Source: Sulfurimonas paralvinellae
Lineage (GTDB): Bacteria; Campylobacterota; Campylobacteria; Campylobacterales; Sulfurimonadaceae
Assembly (NCBI RefSeq): GCF_014905135.1
Contig: NZ_CP041406.1
Coordinates: forward strand, 1,736,001 to 1,800,000
Reading direction: 5' to 3'
Length of the DNA: 64,000 bases
Shown piece by piece: positions 8,496 through 18,462 of the stretch (the stretch's first letter is position 1; each line of letters begins with the position of its first letter). The translations under genes were made by a program, and so were the position numbers. Below the pieces are notes generated by a model that worked only from the letters and a program-made list of their open reading frames with translations, ran no database searches and was not told the origin of the DNA.

Positions 8496-9875
8496 GTGTT
8501 GAAATTTCATCAGATTGTCTTACGAAAGTTTTTAACACTCTTTGTTTTACTCTTTGCTATCGTAGGCGGTATTGTCTATTACTGGACCTATGAATTTTAC
8601 ATACAATCTACAAAAAATGCTTTAGTAGAAGACACCAAACTTCTCTCTCTGCAAATCAACAATACGACAGACTTCGACAAACTTGTAAAACTCGTTCGAA
8701 AAAATCTCAATCTTCGCATGACCGTTGTCCGTGATGACGGCACTATCCTTGCCGAATCAGACAAAGATAAAAAAACAATGGACAACCATAGATACCGTGA
8801 TGAGATTGTTCAAGCAAGAGAAAACGGGATCGGGTTTAAAATACGCCATTCCAACACTGTGAACAAAGATCTTCTCTATGTAGCAAGAAAAATTGTTCTC
8901 GATGATAAGATCATCTATCTTCGTCTCGCCAAAGAAGCTGAAGGTATCCAGGCAGAAATTCTGTATCTTGGTCTCAAGATATTAGCTGTCATCATTCTCT
9001 TTTTTATTGCCGTCTTTATGGCATCGTATAAATTAAATACAGAGATACAGTATGAAACCAATAAAATAGTCGATTTTTTAAAATCTCTGGTAAAACAGAA
9101 AAAATCCACCTATATCAGCTCCGAATACTCTCAGGAATTTGCCTACATTACAAAACTGCTTACAAAGATAGCACAGATCATCGTTAAAAAAGAGAAAAAG
9201 AAATCCAAATACACAGAAAAGCTCCAGCTTGCAAACAGCCAAAAAGATGATATCATCTCAGCCATCTCTCATGAGTTTAAAAACCCCATAGCAGTTGTCA
9301 ACGGCTACTCGCAGACACTTTTGGATGATGAGAACATAAACCCCAATATCCGTAAAAAGTTTCTTGAAAAAATTCACAAAAACGGAACAAAACTCTCAGC
9401 CCTTATAGATACGCTCCGCCTCTCTATCAAACTCGATTCTAAACAGCAAAAGATCACAAAAACAGAGGTTAACCTCTTTGATTTGGTAAGTGATTGTGTT
9501 GATACGATCAAACCAAATTACCATAACAGAGAAACGATCATAGAAGGCGACAAAGATCTGAGAATTGCTGTTGATGAAGGGTTGTTCGACATTGTACTGT
9601 GTAATCTTATTGAAAACGCCTATAAATATTCAGAAGATGAAGTGCATATACGAATCACTCCTGATTCTCTTGAAATCATTGACAGCGGTGTGGGAATAAA
9701 ACCCAAAGATATTGACAAAATTACAGAAAAATTCTACAGAGCCAATACAAACAAATGGAACAATTCTCTAGGACTCGGGCTCTTTTTAGCGAACAATATC
9801 ATCAAACTCCACAATTTCACCCTTGAGATAGAAAGTGAAATTAACAAAGGCTCTGTTTTTAGAGTGAAGTTTTAA
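8496..9875 (+). CDS. PhoR-like phosphate sensor histidine kinase
   Basis: A 459-residue membrane kinase. TM1 is at about residues 9-29, a periplasmic domain follows to about 150, then TM2 and a cytoplasmic HisKA domain with the phosphoacceptor His in AISHEFKNPIAVVNGY, and a HATPase with NLIENAYKYS, DSGVGIKP and SLGLGLFLANNI. I chose GTG at 8496, six bases after AAGGAG; the TTG at 8490 directly abuts that site and cannot be used with it. It follows phoU, so it most likely senses phosphate through PstB/PhoU. No response regulator gene is adjacent; the partner must be elsewhere. Confidence 0.85.
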   Translation: MLKFHQIVLRKFLTLFVLLFAIVGGIVYYWTYEFYIQSTKNALVEDTKLLSLQINNTTDFDKLVKLVRKNLNLRMTVVRDDGTILAESDKDKKTMDNHRYRDEIVQARENGIGFKIRHSNTVNKDLLYVARKIVLDDKIIYLRLAKEAEGIQAEILYLGLKILAVIILFFIAVFMASYKLNTEIQYETNKIVDFLKSLVKQKKSTYISSEYSQEFAYITKLLTKIAQIIVKKEKKKSKYTEKLQLANSQKDDIISAISHEFKNPIAVVNGYSQTLLDDENINPNIRKKFLEKIHKNGTKLSALIDTLRLSIKLDSKQQKITKTEVNLFDLVSDCVDTIKPNYHNRETIIEGDKDLRIAVDEGLFDIVLCNLIENAYKYSEDEVHIRITPDSLEIIDSGVGIKPKDIDKITEKFYRANTNKWNNSLGLGLFLANNIIKLHNFTLEIESEINKGSVFRVKF

Positions 9876-10004
9876 AGAATAGACATCTGTTACTGTAATA
9901 ATTTGAAACATATCCTCTTTGTGCATATTTTTTAATCATAATTACATCAAAGATTACAGATTATTGAGATATACTATTACCAGATAAAATTCAGGAGAAA
10001 ATTA

Positions 10005-11435
10005 ATGGGAAAATTCGTTAATAACATAGAAGAGTTCTTTACATTTTGTAATGAAAATGACGTTCAATTCGTAGATTTAAGATTTAGTGACATCAAAGGT
10101 GCATGGCATCACCTTTCATACCGCTACTCTGCAGTAAATGCAGAAATTTTGGAAAATGGTTTTCCATTTGACGGTTCTTCAGTAGAAGCTTGGCAGCCAA
10201 TCAACCAATCAGATATGATTTTAAAAGCAGACATTGGTACGGCATTTTTAGATCCGTTCACTGCTGATCCGACTGTTATTCTTATCTGTGATGTTTATGA
10301 CATCTACAAAAATGACCTTTATGAGAGATGTCCTCGTTCTATCGCTAAAAAAGCACTCAAACATGCTGAAGAGATCGGGATTGCAGATGCTGCATACTTT
10401 GGACCTGAAAATGAGTTCTTTATCTTTGATGATGTGAAATTTGTTGACAATATCAATGAAGCAGGTTACAAAGTAGATACTGAAGAGGGTGAGTGGAACT
10501 CAAATACTGAGTACCCGGATATGTACAATACCGGACACCGTCCTGGTACAAAAGGCGGTTACTTCCCGGTTGCGCCTACTGATTCAACTGTAGATATGCG
10601 TGCAGAAATGATGCAGGTACTTGAACAAGTCGGTCTTGAAGTTGTTCTTGGTCACCACGAAGTTGCTCAAGGTCAGGGTGAAATCGGAATCGTTTTCGGT
10701 GATATCATCACTGCCGGTGACAATGTTCAAAAATACAAATATGTTGTAAAAATGATCGCACACCTTAACGGAAAAACAGCTACATTCATGCCGAAACCGC
10801 TCTACGGTGACAATGGAAACGGTATGCACGTTCACCAATCACTATGGAAAAACGGTAAAAACCTTTTCTATAAAGAAGGAAACTACGGAAACTTAAGTGA
10901 AATGGCACTGAACTATGCTGGTGGTATTTTCAAACATGCTGCCGCAGTTGCTGCGTTTACTAACCCATCAACAAACTCATACAAACGTCTTCTTCCTGGT
11001 TTTGAAGCACCAAGTATTCTTACTTACTCTTCTCAAAACCGTTCAGCTGCATGTCGTATTCCATACGGTGCAGGTGAGAAAGCGACTCGTATCGAGATGC
11101 GTTTTCCAGATTCATCTTCTTGTCCATACCTTGCGTTTGCAGTTATGATGATGGCTGGACTTGATGGTATCAAAAACTCTACTATTCCTGTTGGACCAAT
11201 GGATGAAGATCTTTTTGAACTTTCTCTTGATGAAATTCGTGAGAAAAAAATTCCTCAAATGCCACATACATTACGTGAAGCGCTTGAAGGTCTTATTGCA
11301 GATAATGAATTCTTAAAACCTGTATTTACAGATGAGTTCATCAATGCATACCAACACTATAGATTTGAAAGAGATGTATGGCCTGATGAAGGTCGTCCGA
11401 CTGCTTACGAATTCAAAACTACATACCAGTGCTAG
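10005..11435 (+). CDS. glnA: Glutamine synthetase, type I, without the adenylylation tyrosine
   Basis: A 476-residue dodecameric enzyme joining ammonia to glutamate. Substrate and metal motifs are intact: [45 protein letters not shown] and the Glu flap region around [17 protein letters not shown]. The position that in enteric enzymes carries the adenylylated Tyr (NLYDLP) reads DLFELS here, with Phe404. Helicobacter pylori GlnA is known to have a similar Phe. AGGAGA precedes the ATG. It has a monocistronic look: its own upstream region and a hairpin after the stop. Confidence 0.95.
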   Translation: MGKFVNNIEEFFTFCNENDVQFVDLRFSDIKGAWHHLSYRYSAVNAEILENGFPFDGSSVEAWQPINQSDMILKADIGTAFLDPFTADPTVILICDVYDIYKNDLYERCPRSIAKKALKHAEEIGIADAAYFGPENEFFIFDDVKFVDNINEAGYKVDTEEGEWNSNTEYPDMYNTGHRPGTKGGYFPVAPTDSTVDMRAEMMQVLEQVGLEVVLGHHEVAQGQGEIGIVFGDIITAGDNVQKYKYVVKMIAHLNGKTATFMPKPLYGDNGNGMHVHQSLWKNGKNLFYKEGNYGNLSEMALNYAGGIFKHAAAVAAFTNPSTNSYKRLLPGFEAPSILTYSSQNRSAACRIPYGAGEKATRIEMRFPDSSSCPYLAFAVMMMAGLDGIKNSTIPVGPMDEDLFELSLDEIREKKIPQMPHTLREALEGLIADNEFLKPVFTDEFINAYQHYRFERDVWPDEGRPTAYEFKTTYQC

Positions 11436-11440
11436 TTCTT

Positions 11441-11457
11441 TCTCCCTTTTTGGGAGA
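11441..11457 (+). terminator. Hairpin after glnA
   Basis: TCTCCC and GGGAGA pair around a T5 loop a few bases after the glnA stop codon. The stem can be extended with a bulge. There is no T-run after it, so it may act as an mRNA end or stability hairpin rather than a classical terminator. Confidence 0.45.
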
Positions 11458-11537
11458 GAAAACTCACAAATAATAAAAATTATCCTTTAAAATTCCAACT
11501 AACTCCAAAAATTCTTTTTAAAAACTTCCAAATTCGC

Positions 11538-11543
11538 TATAAT
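11538..11543 (+). promoter_or_regulatory. -10 box for leuA
   Basis: GCTATAAT at 11536-11543 is a good extended -10 element 61 bp before the leuA ATG, after an AT-rich stretch typical of campylobacterial sigma-70 promoters. The short leader holds no leucine-rich peptide. Confidence 0.5.
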
Positions 11544-11604
11544 TCGCACAATGATAATCAATGTAAGAGTGCATTATCAGAAATTTCAAGTTAAAGGGTT
11601 TCTT

Positions 11605-13263
11605 ATGAAACATATACCAAACGGCAAATACAAGCCATATCCTAAAATAGACTTGCCAGATCGTACCTGGCCGGACAATACAATCACAAAAGCACCGCGC
11701 TGGTGCAGTGTCGATCTTCGTGACGGAAATCAGGCACTTATCAACCCGATGGATATGAATAAAAAACTTGAACTTTTTGCACTCTTACTCAAACTCGGTT
11801 TTAAAGAGATAGAGGTTGGATTTCCATCTGCTTCCAAAATAGAACACGATTTTTTGCGTAAACTCGTCGATGACAATCTTATTCCTGATGATGTAACCGT
11901 TCAGGTTCTCGTTCAGGCACGTGAGCATTTGATAGCAAAGACATTTAAGGCTTTGCGCGGTGTTAAAAAAGCAACTGTACACCTTTACAACTCGACTTCC
12001 ATCGCACAGAGAAAAATCGTCTTTAGTAAAACGCAAGAAGAGATTATTCAGCTTGCACTTGACGGTGTCGATTTGGTTAAAAAGTATGAAGCAGACCATG
12101 ACGGTAAAATCTTTTTGGAATACTCGCCTGAGAGTTTTACAGGAACAGAATTGGAATTTGCCGCACGTATCTCAAATGAAGTAACAGCTCGCTGGGGCAT
12201 AGCCGATGACAGACAAGTCATCATCAATCTTCCGGCAACTGTGGAGATGGCAACGCCAAATATCTATGCCGACCAGGTTGAATGGATGAGCAGACATTTA
12301 GATAATCGTAAAAATGTCATCATTTCAACCCATACACATAATGACAGAGGCACTTCGATTGCCGCGACAGAACTTGCACTTTTGGCAGGTGCCGACAGAG
12401 TGGAAGGGACACTTCTTAGTAATGGTGAGAGAACAGGAAATGTGGATATCATCACTCTGGCTCTTAATATGACTACACAAGGCATAGAAAGTGGTTTGGA
12501 TTTCTCAGATGTCAATGAAGTCGTCGAAGTAGTTGAAAAAGTGACGGAGCTTCCAACACATCCACGCCATCCTTATGTCGGAGAGTTGGTCTACACTGCA
12601 TTTTCCGGTTCACACCAGGATGCAATCAACAAAGGTCTTGCCTATCAGCAGGCAAAAGAAGACCCTTTTTGGGAAGTGCCATATCTGCCGATAGACCCTG
12701 CTGATGTAGGACGCACATATGAGTCTATCATCCGTATCAATTCCCAATCGGGAAAAGGCGGCGTAGCTTATATTTTGGAAAAAAATTACGGATACCAACT
12801 CCCAAAAGCGATGCATCCGGAGATTGGCCGTGCCGTCCAGGCTTTAAGTGATGAAAAAGGGCGAGAGCTTGAACCCGAAGAGATTTTGCAGGTTTTTAAA
12901 GATACCTATTTCAACATAAATGAGCATATCAGCTTCAAAGATGTTTCATTAACAAGTGACAACGGTACTTCAAAATGTGTTTTAACCTACAGTTACAATG
13001 GTAAGGAAGTCACTTCTGAAGGTGAAGGAAACGGCCCTATAGATGCCTGTAAAAATGCACTAATGAAAGAGTATAACCATGATTTTACAATCAAATCATA
13101 CTCAGAGCACTCATGTGGTGACAAAAGTACAGCCAAAGCAGTAGCCTATATAGAAATACAGAGCAAAGAAGTTCTTTCTTGCTTCGGTGTCGGTGCAGAT
13201 AATGACATCACCGTAGCATCGATTAAAGCGATGTTCTGTGCGCTCAACAGGGCATTTTCTTAA
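11605..13263 (+). CDS. leuA: 2-isopropylmalate synthase, long form
   Basis: A 552-residue enzyme that condenses acetyl-CoA with 2-ketoisovalerate, the first committed step to leucine. The catalytic TIM barrel begins with SVDLRDGNQALINPMD, the metal-binding HTHNDRGTS lies near residue 245, and a C-terminal regulatory domain (about 430-552) should bind leucine for feedback inhibition. The sequence is of the LeuA2 type seen in actinobacteria and yeast rather than the E. coli type. I chose ATG 11605 (MKHIPNGKYKPYP) because AAAGGG precedes it and family proteins begin here; the 18 residues before it are not conserved. Confidence 0.92.
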   Translation: MKHIPNGKYKPYPKIDLPDRTWPDNTITKAPRWCSVDLRDGNQALINPMDMNKKLELFALLLKLGFKEIEVGFPSASKIEHDFLRKLVDDNLIPDDVTVQVLVQAREHLIAKTFKALRGVKKATVHLYNSTSIAQRKIVFSKTQEEIIQLALDGVDLVKKYEADHDGKIFLEYSPESFTGTELEFAARISNEVTARWGIADDRQVIINLPATVEMATPNIYADQVEWMSRHLDNRKNVIISTHTHNDRGTSIAATELALLAGADRVEGTLLSNGERTGNVDIITLALNMTTQGIESGLDFSDVNEVVEVVEKVTELPTHPRHPYVGELVYTAFSGSHQDAINKGLAYQQAKEDPFWEVPYLPIDPADVGRTYESIIRINSQSGKGGVAYILEKNYGYQLPKAMHPEIGRAVQALSDEKGRELEPEEILQVFKDTYFNINEHISFKDVSLTSDNGTSKCVLTYSYNGKEVTSEGEGNGPIDACKNALMKEYNHDFTIKSYSEHSCGDKSTAKAVAYIEIQSKEVLSCFGVGADNDITVASIKAMFCALNRAFS

Positions 13264-13273
13264 AAGATTCTCT

Positions 13274-14206
13274 ATGGAAGAAGATAAAAGTAAAAAAATC
13301 CTTCATGAGATAGAGTTACTTTTAAAAAGTACAAAGATCGAGGCACTCCATGAGAGTGCCTGTGATCAAATCCCCCAAAAGATAAATGAACTCGTTGCAT
13401 CTTACGAAGAGCAAAAAAGACGCGATGCTAAAACCATAAAAAATCAGGCATATTTCATAAAGCAGATAGATAAACGAACTATCAATATCAATGCTACGAG
13501 CCAAAGAAAAGATGCCTTGCTCGCACAGCAGTCAAAGATGGCAGCAATGGGCGAAATGATGGACGCCGTAGCACATCAATGGAAACAGCCTCTCAATTCT
13601 CTGAGTATGATGAACGATATGCTTATGGACGACTTTAAAAATGATCTTGTCGATGAAGCGTACATTCAGGATGTTACAGAAATGACGCATATGCAGATAG
13701 AGCATATGATAAACACACTCAATGAGTTTAGAACATTTTTCAGACCATCAAAAGATGCGCAGGACTTTTCCGTTTCAGAGTGTCTTGAGAGTGTACAGGT
13801 ACTTATGAAAGATGAACTCCTAAAAAACACTATCTCTGTCAATGTCGATATACAAGAAGATATCACTCTTCATGGACAGGTCAATGAATTTAAACACCTC
13901 TTTTTAAATCTTATCAGCAACGCCATTGATGCATTTAACGAAAAAGCGATACAAAACCGCACTATTGAGATCAAAACATTTCAAAACGATCATCACGGAA
14001 TTATTGAATTTGAAGATAACGCAGGCGGTATTCCACAGCATGTCATCAACTCTATTTTCAAGCCAAACGTCACCACAAAAGCTGATGGCAAAGGAACAGG
14101 AATCGGCCTTTATATGAGTTCACAGATCGTGCAAAAGCACAATGGCTCCATCTCTGTCGAAAATGCCAATGACGGCGCACTCTTTCGAATCTCCATTAAA
14201 TCCTAA
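13274..14206 (+). CDS. Soluble histidine kinase
   Basis: A 310-residue cytoplasmic sensor kinase with no membrane segment. Residues about 1-85 are predicted helical or coiled coil, followed by the phosphoacceptor motif AVAHQWKQPLN, and the ATPase motifs NLISNAIDAF, DNAGGIP and GTGIGLYMS. This HAHQWKQPLN-like type is frequent in Campylobacterota. ATG 13274 is chosen although its ribosome site is weak; an in-frame GTG at 13238 lies within leuA. No response regulator is near. The 3' end overlaps the convergent outer-membrane gene by 4 bp. Confidence 0.82.
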   Translation: MEEDKSKKILHEIELLLKSTKIEALHESACDQIPQKINELVASYEEQKRRDAKTIKNQAYFIKQIDKRTININATSQRKDALLAQQSKMAAMGEMMDAVAHQWKQPLNSLSMMNDMLMDDFKNDLVDEAYIQDVTEMTHMQIEHMINTLNEFRTFFRPSKDAQDFSVSECLESVQVLMKDELLKNTISVNVDIQEDITLHGQVNEFKHLFLNLISNAIDAFNEKAIQNRTIEIKTFQNDHHGIIEFEDNAGGIPQHVINSIFKPNVTTKADGKGTGIGLYMSSQIVQKHNGSISVENANDGALFRISIKS

Positions 14207-14682
14207 AAAGAGAGTCCGACAACAACTTCAGGATAACTATTTGAGCATTCACCCAATCTGTTGCAGTCACTGTAGTACTCTATAATATACCCAAGTCCGA
14301 CATAAGAGTTTTTACTCGTTGTTATTGCCAAGCCTGCTCTTGCCCCGTATGACTGGTAATCTTTATAACTGCTGACAAATGTATTGCGCCCAAAAACACC
14401 TATATAAGGATGAAACTTTCTATTTAAAGGCAGATAGTATGTTCCTTCTAGCTGCAACTCCTGCATGGAGGGTGTACCTCCCATCCATGCTCTGTAACCA
14501 ACTCCAACAGAAAGATTATCTGCTATAAAATAGTTTCCGTATACCCCCGCTACTGTATAGTTTTGGTTATATGCCCTGCCTGCACCTATAGAAGCACCAA
14601 TGTTTTTGTTCCCTCGTAAAAAAATATCAGCATTGGCTAATGAAATCAGTGCGACACACAGTATAAAAATTTTCTTCATCAA
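14203..14682 (-). CDS. Small outer-membrane beta-barrel protein
   Basis: A 159-residue protein with a signal peptide (MMKKIFILCVALISLANA) and alternating strands with many Gly/Tyr (GAGRAYNQNYTVAGVYGNYF), ending in VVVGLSF with C-terminal Phe. This looks like an eight-stranded barrel. Specific function is not recognised. Its start overlaps the stop of the penicillin-binding protein gene by 4 bp, so it is co-translated with cell-wall synthesis. Confidence 0.65.
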   Translation of the reverse strand: MMKKIFILCVALISLANADIFLRGNKNIGASIGAGRAYNQNYTVAGVYGNYFIADNLSVGVGYRAWMGGTPSMQELQLEGTYYLPLNRKFHPYIGVFGRNTFVSSYKDYQSYGARAGLAITTSKNSYVGLGYIIEYYSDCNRLGECSNSYPEVVVGLSF

Positions 14683-16685
14683 AATAATAACTCCTCTTCC
14701 GGATTATTTACCTGTTCAGATCGCGGCGGTTTTGAAATGTCACTGAAATACTCTTTTTTACCGTTCACATTCACTTCAATAATGCCTTCAGGAACATCGA
14801 ACTTTCTTTTTATCTGAGGATATAGCTTGAGCACATCTCTAAAATAATTTGCAAACGCAGGTCCCGCGACACGTCCGCCCGTCTCTTTATGATACATCGG
14901 TGTATTGTCATCGTTTCCAAACCAGACAACCGTCTCTATGGTCGGTGAATAGCCTGCAAACCAGGCATCGATATTGTTGTTTGTCGTTCCTGTCTTACCG
15001 GCGAGTTCTATACCTTTGACACCCGCGCGTCGTCCTGTACCCCGTTTAACCACATCACGCAGGATCGTCGTCATAATGAAAGACTGTGTCGGCTTTGTAA
15101 TAGGGTATGAGACCTCTTGTTTCTCATAGATAATCTCATTTCTCTTCTCTATTGAGTTGATAAGATGCGGTACTACCTGAACACCGTAATTTGAAAAAGA
15201 TGTATAGTACTGTGCCAGCTCCAGCGGTGACATAGACATCGTTCCAAGGGAAATAGAAAGATCGTTTGGAATATTTTTGATATGAAACTTTTTCAGCTCT
15301 TTTAGGAGTTGATTGAGTCCTATATCATTAACCAGATTGATCGTAGCGAGATTACGAGAGTGAATTAATGCCTCACGCAAGGTAATGAGCCCTTTATAGT
15401 TCTTCTCGTAGTTTTTCGGACGCCATTTCATATCTTCACCATTCTTTTCATACTCATATGTTTTTGCAATGTCAACCAACTGTGTTGCCCCACTGTAGCC
15501 AAGATCAATAGCCACTTGATAGATAAAGGGTTTAAAAGCGGAACCAGGCTGTCGTTTCCCCTGTGTCGCTCTGTTGTATGAACTCTCTTTATAATCCACC
15601 GAACCGACAAGTGCAAGTATATCTCCCGTTTTTGAATCAAGTGATACAAGCGCACCGTTGAGCTGAGACACATTGACATCTTGCAGTGTAAACTCAGTGT
15701 CACCTGTACTTTGTGCTTTTTGGAGATCTTTCTGATCTTTTATCTTATACTTCTCAATACGCTCCAAGGCCTTGTTGTAAGCAAATTTTAATGATTCCCG
15801 TCCGGCTTGCTGCAGTCCCAGATCAATTGTTGTATAAATTTCATAACCACCTGTTTTAAGATCATCATATCCCATCTTTTTAAAGCGACGTGCCACCTCA
15901 TCTACAATAAAAGGTGCCTTATTCTGTGTGAGCGTATCATTGTAGACTGTCGGTCTCTCCATCAGTGCTCTTTCAAAAGTTGCATCATCGATCCAGCCGA
16001 GTGTATGCATGCGCGTAACAACACGATTCGCGCGTCCCATAGATATCTCATAGTTCTTTGTCGGGGCATAGGTACTTGGTGCCTTTGGAAGTCCTACAAG
16101 TATAGCGATCTCTTTAAGCGTCAGATCAGAAAGTTTTTTATGAAAATATCCGTCTGCTGCTGTTTTAATACCATAGTACCCATGTCCAAAATAGATCTCG
16201 TTGAGATAACGCTCGAGTATCTGCTCTTTACTCAAAGCATGTTCAATTTTAAAAGAGTAGATAAGCTCTTTGATCTTACGAGAGAGTTTTTTCTCACGCG
16301 TAAGCAGTTTATTTTTAACAAGCTGCTGGGTAATTGTACTGGCTCCCTCAACCATCTTTCTCGCTTTGACATCTTTAATGACAGCGCGAAAGATCGCATC
16401 GAAATTGACACCGGAGTGCTCAAAGAATGTCGTGTCTTCGATTGCTACAAGCGCTTCAACGACACGAGGCGGTATCTCTTCAAAAGGTGCATAGTAACGA
16501 TGCTTTTTTCCAAAGATATTGGCTATCTTCTCTCCATTTTTATCATAGATACGGCTTGTCTGTGCCGGTTTATAGTCAGTCAGGGAAGAGATATCATAAT
16601 TATAAGCGAAGTAGTAGTACGCTACCAGTGCAAACGGTGATAAAAACCCTAAAAGTAAAAGTGTTAAAAATATCTTTTTTATCAT
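14679..16685 (-). CDS. Class A penicillin-binding protein (PBP1A type)
   Basis: A 668-residue bifunctional peptidoglycan synthase. One N-terminal membrane anchor (about 5-25) is followed by a GT51 glycosyltransferase with EDTTFFEHSGVN and EGASTITQQLVKN, then a transpeptidase with the Ser-x-x-Lys in QPGSAFKPF, SRNLAT, and KTGTTNNNIDAWF. All catalytic motifs are present. It acts in the periplasm on lipid II. It is overlapped by 4 bp on both sides, with the ABC ATPase gene upstream and the small barrel gene downstream. Length is a little under E. coli PBP1a, as usual for Campylobacterota. Confidence 0.93.
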   Translation of the reverse strand: MIKKIFLTLLLLGFLSPFALVAYYYFAYNYDISSLTDYKPAQTSRIYDKNGEKIANIFGKKHRYYAPFEEIPPRVVEALVAIEDTTFFEHSGVNFDAIFRAVIKDVKARKMVEGASTITQQLVKNKLLTREKKLSRKIKELIYSFKIEHALSKEQILERYLNEIYFGHGYYGIKTAADGYFHKKLSDLTLKEIAILVGLPKAPSTYAPTKNYEISMGRANRVVTRMHTLGWIDDATFERALMERPTVYNDTLTQNKAPFIVDEVARRFKKMGYDDLKTGGYEIYTTIDLGLQQAGRESLKFAYNKALERIEKYKIKDQKDLQKAQSTGDTEFTLQDVNVSQLNGALVSLDSKTGDILALVGSVDYKESSYNRATQGKRQPGSAFKPFIYQVAIDLGYSGATQLVDIAKTYEYEKNGEDMKWRPKNYEKNYKGLITLREALIHSRNLATINLVNDIGLNQLLKELKKFHIKNIPNDLSISLGTMSMSPLELAQYYTSFSNYGVQVVPHLINSIEKRNEIIYEKQEVSYPITKPTQSFIMTTILRDVVKRGTGRRAGVKGIELAGKTGTTNNNIDAWFAGYSPTIETVVWFGNDDNTPMYHKETGGRVAGPAFANYFRDVLKLYPQIKRKFDVPEGIIEVNVNGKKEYFSDISKPPRSEQVNNPEEELLF

Positions 16686-17374
16686 TGTCTAAAATTCCTG
16701 TTTGAAAAATTCGCCTCGATGAGTATTTTCGTATATGTCTCTTTCGGCGAAGAAATAACTTCCTGCATTGTACCATTTTCTACGATAACACCGTTTTTAA
16801 TGACACAAATATCTTCACATATTTCTTTTGCCGAGAGTATATCATGCGTAACAAAAAGCATCAAAAATCCCTCTCTCTTTTGCAGCTTTTTGAGCAGTGT
16901 GAGTATGACCTCTTTCGTATTTGGATCAAGTGCCGTTGTCGGTTCATCCAAAAGCAGAAGTTTTGGATGTTTTTCCAAAGCCATTGCAATAACGACACGC
17001 TGCAGTTGTCCGCCTGAAAGTTCAGGAGGAAAACGTTCCAAAAGATCAAGTGAGAGTCCTACTTCTTCAAAAAGCTCTTTGATTCTCGACTCATCGACAA
17101 AGAACTGTTTTTTTATTTTTGTCAGCGGTGAGAGTGCTGTAAACGGATTCTGCGGTACAAAACCGATGCTCTCTCCCGGTATCAGCTCAAATTCACTCTC
17201 ATAATCCAGCGTAAATTTCATATTTTTAGGCAGCATATCCAGCAGTGCTTTGAGTGTCAGACTCTTTCCGCTGCCGCTTTGGCCGATAAGTGCAAGTGAG
17301 CTTTTAATGCTAAATGCAATATCAACAAGTGTTTTGTCATCTAATGAGATGCGCAGCTCTTTTATATCTATCAT
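16682..17374 (-). CDS. Lone ABC transporter ATP-binding protein (oligopeptide/nickel type)
   Basis: A 230-residue ATPase with Walker A GQSGSGKS, Q-loop FVPQNPFTALSPL, signature LSGGQLQR and Walker B LLLLDEPTTALDP. The NPFTALSPL stretch is like the DppD/OppD/NikD group. No permease, binding protein or second ATPase is nearby. I chose the ATG at 17374 because it overlaps the bioF stop as ATGA; the longer frame adds eight residues inside bioF. Transported substrate cannot be named. Confidence 0.8.
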   Translation of the reverse strand: MIDIKELRISLDDKTLVDIAFSIKSSLALIGQSGSGKSLTLKALLDMLPKNMKFTLDYESEFELIPGESIGFVPQNPFTALSPLTKIKKQFFVDESRIKELFEEVGLSLDLLERFPPELSGGQLQRVVIAMALEKHPKLLLLDEPTTALDPNTKEVILTLLKKLQKREGFLMLFVTHDILSAKEICEDICVIKNGVIVENGTMQEVISSPKETYTKILIEANFSNRNFRQ

Positions 17375-18462
17375 AACAGACCTACCAGCTCTTGGCATAC
17401 ATTTTGCAATTCAGCCCTGCTCTCACCAAGTCGCGCGATCAGCCTGACAATAGCACTCGGCACTGTCGGCTGACGAATACCGCCTATCGCATAACCTTTT
17501 TCTAAAAGTGCATCTTTGATGGTAATGACTTTTCTATTGTCTCCCACAGGAACAGCTGCTATAAGTCCATCCATTTGTATACCTAACTCTTGCTTAACGA
17601 TGCTTTTTCTCTGCTCTATCTCCTCACGCAGCATATCTGCGTGAGCGAGAATAAATGCAAGTGAATTATGGGCTAAGAGTGTATCATATAAAGAGAGTGA
17701 GGTCGCGTAGATGATTGGTTTTGCCCGATTAAGAAGATATGACACAATATGTTCACTAGCCAAAATGAAAGCACCGAAGCTTCCGTATGCTTTGCCGAGT
17801 GTTCCCATTTTTATGTGATTTGGTGCTATATCTATACCATAGTGTTCATAAACACCCATAAGTGTTTCACCGACAACACCACTGCTATGCGCCTCATCTA
17901 CAATCAAAATCGCTTCATTTTCATTACAGACAGCAAAGACCTCACGTGAGCAGAGATCACCATCCATAGAGTAGATGCCTTCAACGGCGACGATATTTCG
18001 CTTTGCCTGAGAAGTTTTCAGCATCTCTCGCAGCACGTTCATATCATTATGCGGAAAGAACATAACATCAATGCCGTGAAGCTGTGATGCAAGCACGCCT
18101 GAAGCATGGTACAGTTCATCCATAAAGAGCTTGTCACCTTTACGTACGAGTGACTCTATCAGTGCTATATTTGCATTGAAACCACTGCCAAGAACAATGC
18201 CTGCTTCAAAACCGTTCGCTTTACATAAAGCATCTTCAAACTCTTTGTGTATCTGATGATAGCCATTGACAAGCATCGATGCCTTGCTTGCGTGAATCTC
18301 CGTCTCACCAAGTTGGTCACATGTCTTTTGATGCAGGGTTTTGTTATGTGCCAGACCAAGATAATCATTGGAAGCAAAATCATGTAACTCATTTGAAACA
18401 ATTTCTCGTGTTCTGTATCGTCCTGCGCGCTTTAGTGCTTCTAGCTCTTTTTTGTAAAACAT
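17371..18462 (-). CDS. bioF: 8-amino-7-oxononanoate synthase-like enzyme
   Basis: A 363-residue alpha-oxoamine synthase using PLP. FASNDYLGLAHNKTLH at the N-terminus, IVDEAHSSGVVGE in the cofactor pocket and the PLP lysine in KMGTLGKAYGSFGAF are typical. BioF makes the KAPA intermediate of biotin from pimeloyl-ACP and alanine. Other biotin genes are not in the window, so a glycine C-acetyltransferase-like activity cannot be fully excluded. It overlaps the GGDEF gene upstream by one base and the ABC gene downstream by four. Confidence 0.82.
   Translation of the reverse strand: MFYKKELEALKRAGRYRTREIVSNELHDFASNDYLGLAHNKTLHQKTCDQLGETEIHASKASMLVNGYHQIHKEFEDALCKANGFEAGIVLGSGFNANIALIESLVRKGDKLFMDELYHASGVLASQLHGIDVMFFPHNDMNVLREMLKTSQAKRNIVAVEGIYSMDGDLCSREVFAVCNENEAILIVDEAHSSGVVGETLMGVYEHYGIDIAPNHIKMGTLGKAYGSFGAFILASEHIVSYLLNRAKPIIYATSLSLYDTLLAHNSLAFILAHADMLREEIEQRKSIVKQELGIQMDGLIAAVPVGDNRKVITIKDALLEKGYAIGGIRQPTVPSAIVRLIARLGESRAELQNVCQELVGLL

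Noticed and set aside
9889-9910. CTGTTACTGTAATAA upstream of glnA as a Pho box
   Set aside because: The two TGT units are not 11 bp apart and there is no -10 box at the fixed distance seen in the other three sites.
11551-11604. Leucine-rich leader peptide before leuA
   Set aside because: The short upstream codons are not Leu-rich and no attenuator hairpin pair is seen.
15807-16640. A 277-codon open frame antisense to the penicillin-binding protein gene
   Set aside because: It lies wholly within a well-supported gene on the other strand, its product has no domain, and it is rich in Cys/Ile typical of shadow frames.
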